From Anaeromyces robustus (lineage: Eukaryota; Neocallimastigomycota; Neocallimastigomycetes; Neocallimastigales; Neocallimastigaceae): 25,000 nucleotides of DNA. The translations under genes were made by a program, and so were the position numbers. This document shows positions 22,273 through 25,000 of this stretch, piece by piece. The stretch is from positions 1 through 25,000 of the forward strand of contig MCFG01000435.1 of assembly GCA_002104895.1 (NCBI GenBank), written 5' to 3'. The notes beneath the pieces were generated by a model. It was not told where the DNA came from, did no database searches, and saw nothing but the letters and a program-made list of their open reading frames with translations. The first letter of the stretch is position 1, and the number at the start of each line of letters is the position of its first letter.

Positions 22273-25000
22273 GTTTTATATATTTTTATAAATATTTTTT
22301 ATTTTATTAATTATTTAATTATTATGTATTTTATTAATATTATCATTTTTATTACAATATTTAAAAACAAATATTGATTATTTAATATTTAATATTTTAA
22401 GTCTGAACGTGTAAGATTAAACGCTTTACATGGCTTTATAACTATTCTTTCATTAGGTGAAGAATGGATGTCAATGTTTATGTCATTTATAGAACGTTTT
22501 AAATATAGAATATTTGAAATGTCAAAAAGAGAAGTTAATAAAGTAGTTCAAAATTTAGCAATAGTTACTATTGGTGAAATTGGAAAACTTGGATTATTAG
22601 ATGAAGAAGATTATGAAGATATTATTCCATTAATATTTTTAAGTGATAGTAAAGAATGCAAACATCTTTTTAATAATATTTGTTCTAATGTTTTAAATGA
22701 TCTTGTAAATAAAGATGATGAAGAAGATAACGAAGATGAAGATGAAGTTATGGACAAAAATAATGAAGAAGAAGAAGAAGAAGATTTTCAACAAAAACAG
22801 AAATTTAAAAATATGAAAAAATTAAAAAGTTTAATACAATTACTTGTTAAATATGGTGGATTAGCTGGTAACGAAATTTCATATTGTAATAAAGTAGTAT
22901 CATTAAATAAAAATAATCGTGAAACCACTTATCCATTATTTGAAGAAATCAATAATTGGTTTAATGATTCATTAAAAGGAAAAATTAATGAATTTTCATA
23001 TGAATCCTTTGAAAATGCTATAAATATTTTATGGGATGTTACAGATATAGTAAAAGTAAGAATAATGGAAATTTTAATTATGATATATATAATATTTAAA
23101 ACTTATATATATAGGAATTATATTGAAAAAAAAAAAATTTTTTTTTTTATAAATATTAACATTATTAATTATATTATATTATTTTTATTTTTTATATTTC
23201 ATGATTATTATTATTATTATTATCATTATTATGTTTTTTTTTTTTTTTTTTTTTTTTGTTATTATACTATCATGATAAATAATTAAATCAATTTTAACAA
23301 TATACATAAATAAATGGATTAATAAAAAAGGATTATAATACTGCATTACAATATTTATCATATGATTTATCGGAAGAAGAAATTAAAAATAAAAATTTAA
23401 CATTAACAGAAGACGAAGAAATATGTTTAATTTGGATTGCAAGATCATCAGTCATTAATTCAGTAAAGAATATGAAAAAGCAAAATGTATCTAATAATAA
23501 AAAGAATAAGGAAGAAGAGGATGTAACGGAATTAGAAAACTTAAATAGAGAAGTTATGAAAATTCTCCCAAAATTACTTAATAAATATAATAGTGATTTT
23601 GATAATAGAAAAATAGATGCTCTTTTAGATATTATTAAAGAATTGAATATAGAATTATATATTGATTTACGTATTCCAAAGGTAAGAATATTCATGAATA
23701 TTCATGTTAATATATATAATAATACTATATAATATATCATATCATATCATTTTATTTATTATATAACATATATAATATATATAAACATATATATATATAT
23801 ATAACATTTCTAAATAAAACCCTATTATATTATTATTATATTATATTATATTATATTATATTATATTATTATTCTATTCTATTCTATTCTATTCTATTCT
23901 ATTCTATTCTATTATATTATATTATTATTATTATTATTATATTATTTTTATTATTTATTTATTATTTTATTATAATATCTAAAAATTATATATTATCAAA
24001 TAATATAAATATAAATATAAATATAAACATTAACAGAGTTTTGATGAATTATCTGAAAGTTTAAATACAATTTATTTAAAGACAAAAGATACAGCTGTAT
24101 TAGATAAATGTTCATCTATCTATTCATTCTTGATAGGTAATTCTAATTCAAAGGATGAAAATTCAAATGACAATCAAGAACAATATGATAATAGTAGTTT
24201 AGTAAATATAAATGAAATTGGTAAAAGACATTTTTCTACTTTATTAAATGAAATATTTTTAAAACAAATTACATTATCTATCGATACTATCAATGAAATG
24301 CTTAATAATGAAAGTTTAGAAGAAAATGCTCAAACATTCTTTGAATCCTTAAATTATGGTATAAAAAGAATTGTTTGTTTATTGAAACAAATTGATTTAC
24401 AAATATTTAAAGATTTGATACCAGATTATGATAAAACGTTTAATCAAGCCATTTCAATATCAGAAACCCTATTAAAAAAGAAAAATATAATGTTACCAAA
24501 AATAGATAATAATAAAAATGATGATGAAGTTATTGCCATAGATGATGATCATAATAATAATAAAAACAATTCAATGGAAATAGATTCAAATAATAATAAT
24601 AATAATAATCCAGAAATGGATAATTCTAATAAAAAGTTTAGTGAAATAGAACAATTAATTCAAGATATAGTAAATATAAGTTTAACTGGTTTATATTTAG
24701 ATATTAATTGGAATGGAGTTAAATTAGAAGAATTAGAAAAGAATGAAATAGCAGAAAAGAATGATAAAGAATTAGAAAATGATATTGCAAATGAATTAGA
24801 AAAAGAAATGGAAGAAGATAAAGAAGATGAAAATGAAAAAGAAAAAGAAAATGAGAATGAGAATGAAAATGAGAATGAAAATGAAAATGAAAAGAAAGAA
24901 GGTGATGATGAAGATGAAATAGATAAAGAACAAGAAAAGGAAAAGGAAAAGGAAAAGGAAAAGGAAAAGGAAAAAGATCATCTTACAGATAATGAAACTG
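20699..25000 (+). CDS. SCC3: Cohesin subunit Scc3/STAG (SA), 3'-partial, eight exons in window
   Basis: The spliced product reaches residue 974 and the last exon is still open at the window end. A basic Lys/Ser tail (residues 1-60) is followed by the STAG domain (about 65-200) with VSIKLAIQEWKET, MAELINFILESCGCQGKITP and the family signature FRHTSTVIGLSL. The stromalin conservative domain follows (about 268-350) with LFIHRYRDFTDIIR, FLNDNYTRYIGWFLSDK and SERVRLNALHGF. Downstream are HEAT-like helices. Scc3/STAG is a HEAT-repeat subunit that binds Scc1 kleisin and DNA in cohesin, in the nucleus. Fungal members are about 1000-1300 residues, so a few hundred residues may lie beyond the edge. Acidic low-complexity inserts at about 420-445 and in exon 8 are unusual. 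The start follows AAAAATGCC and is the first ATG in frame with the spliced second exon. Confidence 0.92.
22208..22270. repeat. (TTA)n microsatellite in SCC3 intron 5
   Basis: About 20 near-perfect TTA/ATT units lie inside the 266-base intron between the exons ending at 22135 and starting at 22402. A TA dinucleotide run sits near the intron's 5' end. Confidence 0.9.
23229..23257. repeat. T homopolymer run in SCC3 intron 6
   Basis: More than 20 consecutive T residues follow a short TTA tract. The run is about 75 bases before the acceptor at 23329-23330, so it is not itself the polypyrimidine tract next to the splice site. Confidence 0.9.
23834..23910. repeat. Pentanucleotide repeats (ATATT)n then (ATTCT)n in SCC3 intron 7
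   Basis: About seven ATATT/TTATA units are followed by eight perfect ATTCT units (23871-23910), then the ATTAT form returns. The ordering suggests a single A-to-C change in an ATTAT-type unit that then spread by slippage. The array lies in the 355-base intron between 23681 and 24037. Confidence 0.92.
24790..24976 (+). repeat. Coding low-complexity tract (GAA-AAT and GAA-AAG units) in SCC3
   Basis: Alternating GAA/GAG-AAT and then GAA-AAG hexanucleotide units encode runs of Glu-Asn and Glu-Lys within the open last exon. The hexamer structure suggests replication slippage in coding DNA, and the encoded segment should be disordered and highly charged. Confidence 0.9.

Larger units (their letters stand above)
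20699..25000 (+). other. SCC3: Exon map of the SCC3 gene
   Basis: Exons: 20699-20747, 20863-21074, 21179-21274, 21403-21854, 21991-22135, 22402-23055, 23331-23681, 24037->25000. Frame is kept at every junction; intron phases are 1, 0, 0, 2, 0, 0, 0. The fourth junction joins FFVG to LFIHRYRD, exactly as in STAG proteins, using AAAG before 21991 rather than the TTACAG 25 bases later. The first donor is GTTAAT; the others start GTA. The last acceptor could also be two bases further on, but that breaks frame. Confidence 0.85.

Noticed and set aside
23333-23695. 120-residue open frame on the minus strand
   Set aside because: It is antisense to SCC3 exon 7, whose sense frame fits the flanking exons and family.
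24796-24981. Phe-rich minus-strand open frame resembling membrane segments
   Set aside because: It is the complement of the GAA/AAG low-complexity coding tract in SCC3.

Overview
This is a very AT-rich eukaryotic window with short introns, dense microsatellites, TAA stops and the standard code. It holds three axonemal (flagellar) genes and one cohesin gene. The combination of a fungal-like short-intron genome, extreme AT content, homopolymer-rich spacers and several flagellar genes points to a zoosporic fungus, most likely an anaerobic gut fungus (Neocallimastigomycota). That assignment is inference from composition and gene content. I had no database search.

Layout. Bases 1-10188 (+): the 3' part of a large CFAP47-like gene, 22 exons in the window and about 2626 residues, an array of ASH-type beta-sandwich domains interrupted by a calponin-homology region; its 5' end lies outside. 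Bases 10675-15145 (-): a complete CFAP58 (CCDC147)-like coiled-coil gene in 11 exons, convergent with CFAP47 across a 486-base gap, with an acidic N-terminal extension that contains a 33-bp minisatellite. Bases 16520-18328 (-): an intronless DRC5/TCTE1 (FAP155)-like leucine-rich-repeat gene of the nexin-dynein regulatory complex. Bases 20699-25000+ (+): the 5' part of a cohesin Scc3/STAG gene, at least eight exons, running off the right edge. The spacers at 10189-10674, 15146-16519 and 18329-20698 show no gene, only AT-rich DNA, microsatellites, small inverted repeats and a short tandem duplication.

How they fit. CFAP47, CFAP58 and DRC5 are all axoneme or flagellum-assembly proteins, so the left 18 kb is a contiguous block of three flagellar genes. 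That is the most notable large-scale property of the window. SCC3 is a chromosome-cohesion gene that diverges from the block across a 2.4-kb spacer and has no obvious functional tie to it.

I reconstructed splice junctions by hand from reading-frame continuity, GT..AG signals and family similarity. Every proposed junction keeps frame, which gives good but not transcript-level support. I found no bacterial-type operon, CRISPR, RNA gene or mobile-element gene, and no clearly new multi-gene system. The most unusual local structures are a 19-bp perfect hairpin covering a CFAP58 3' splice site and the identical-copy minisatellite in the CFAP58 N-terminus.
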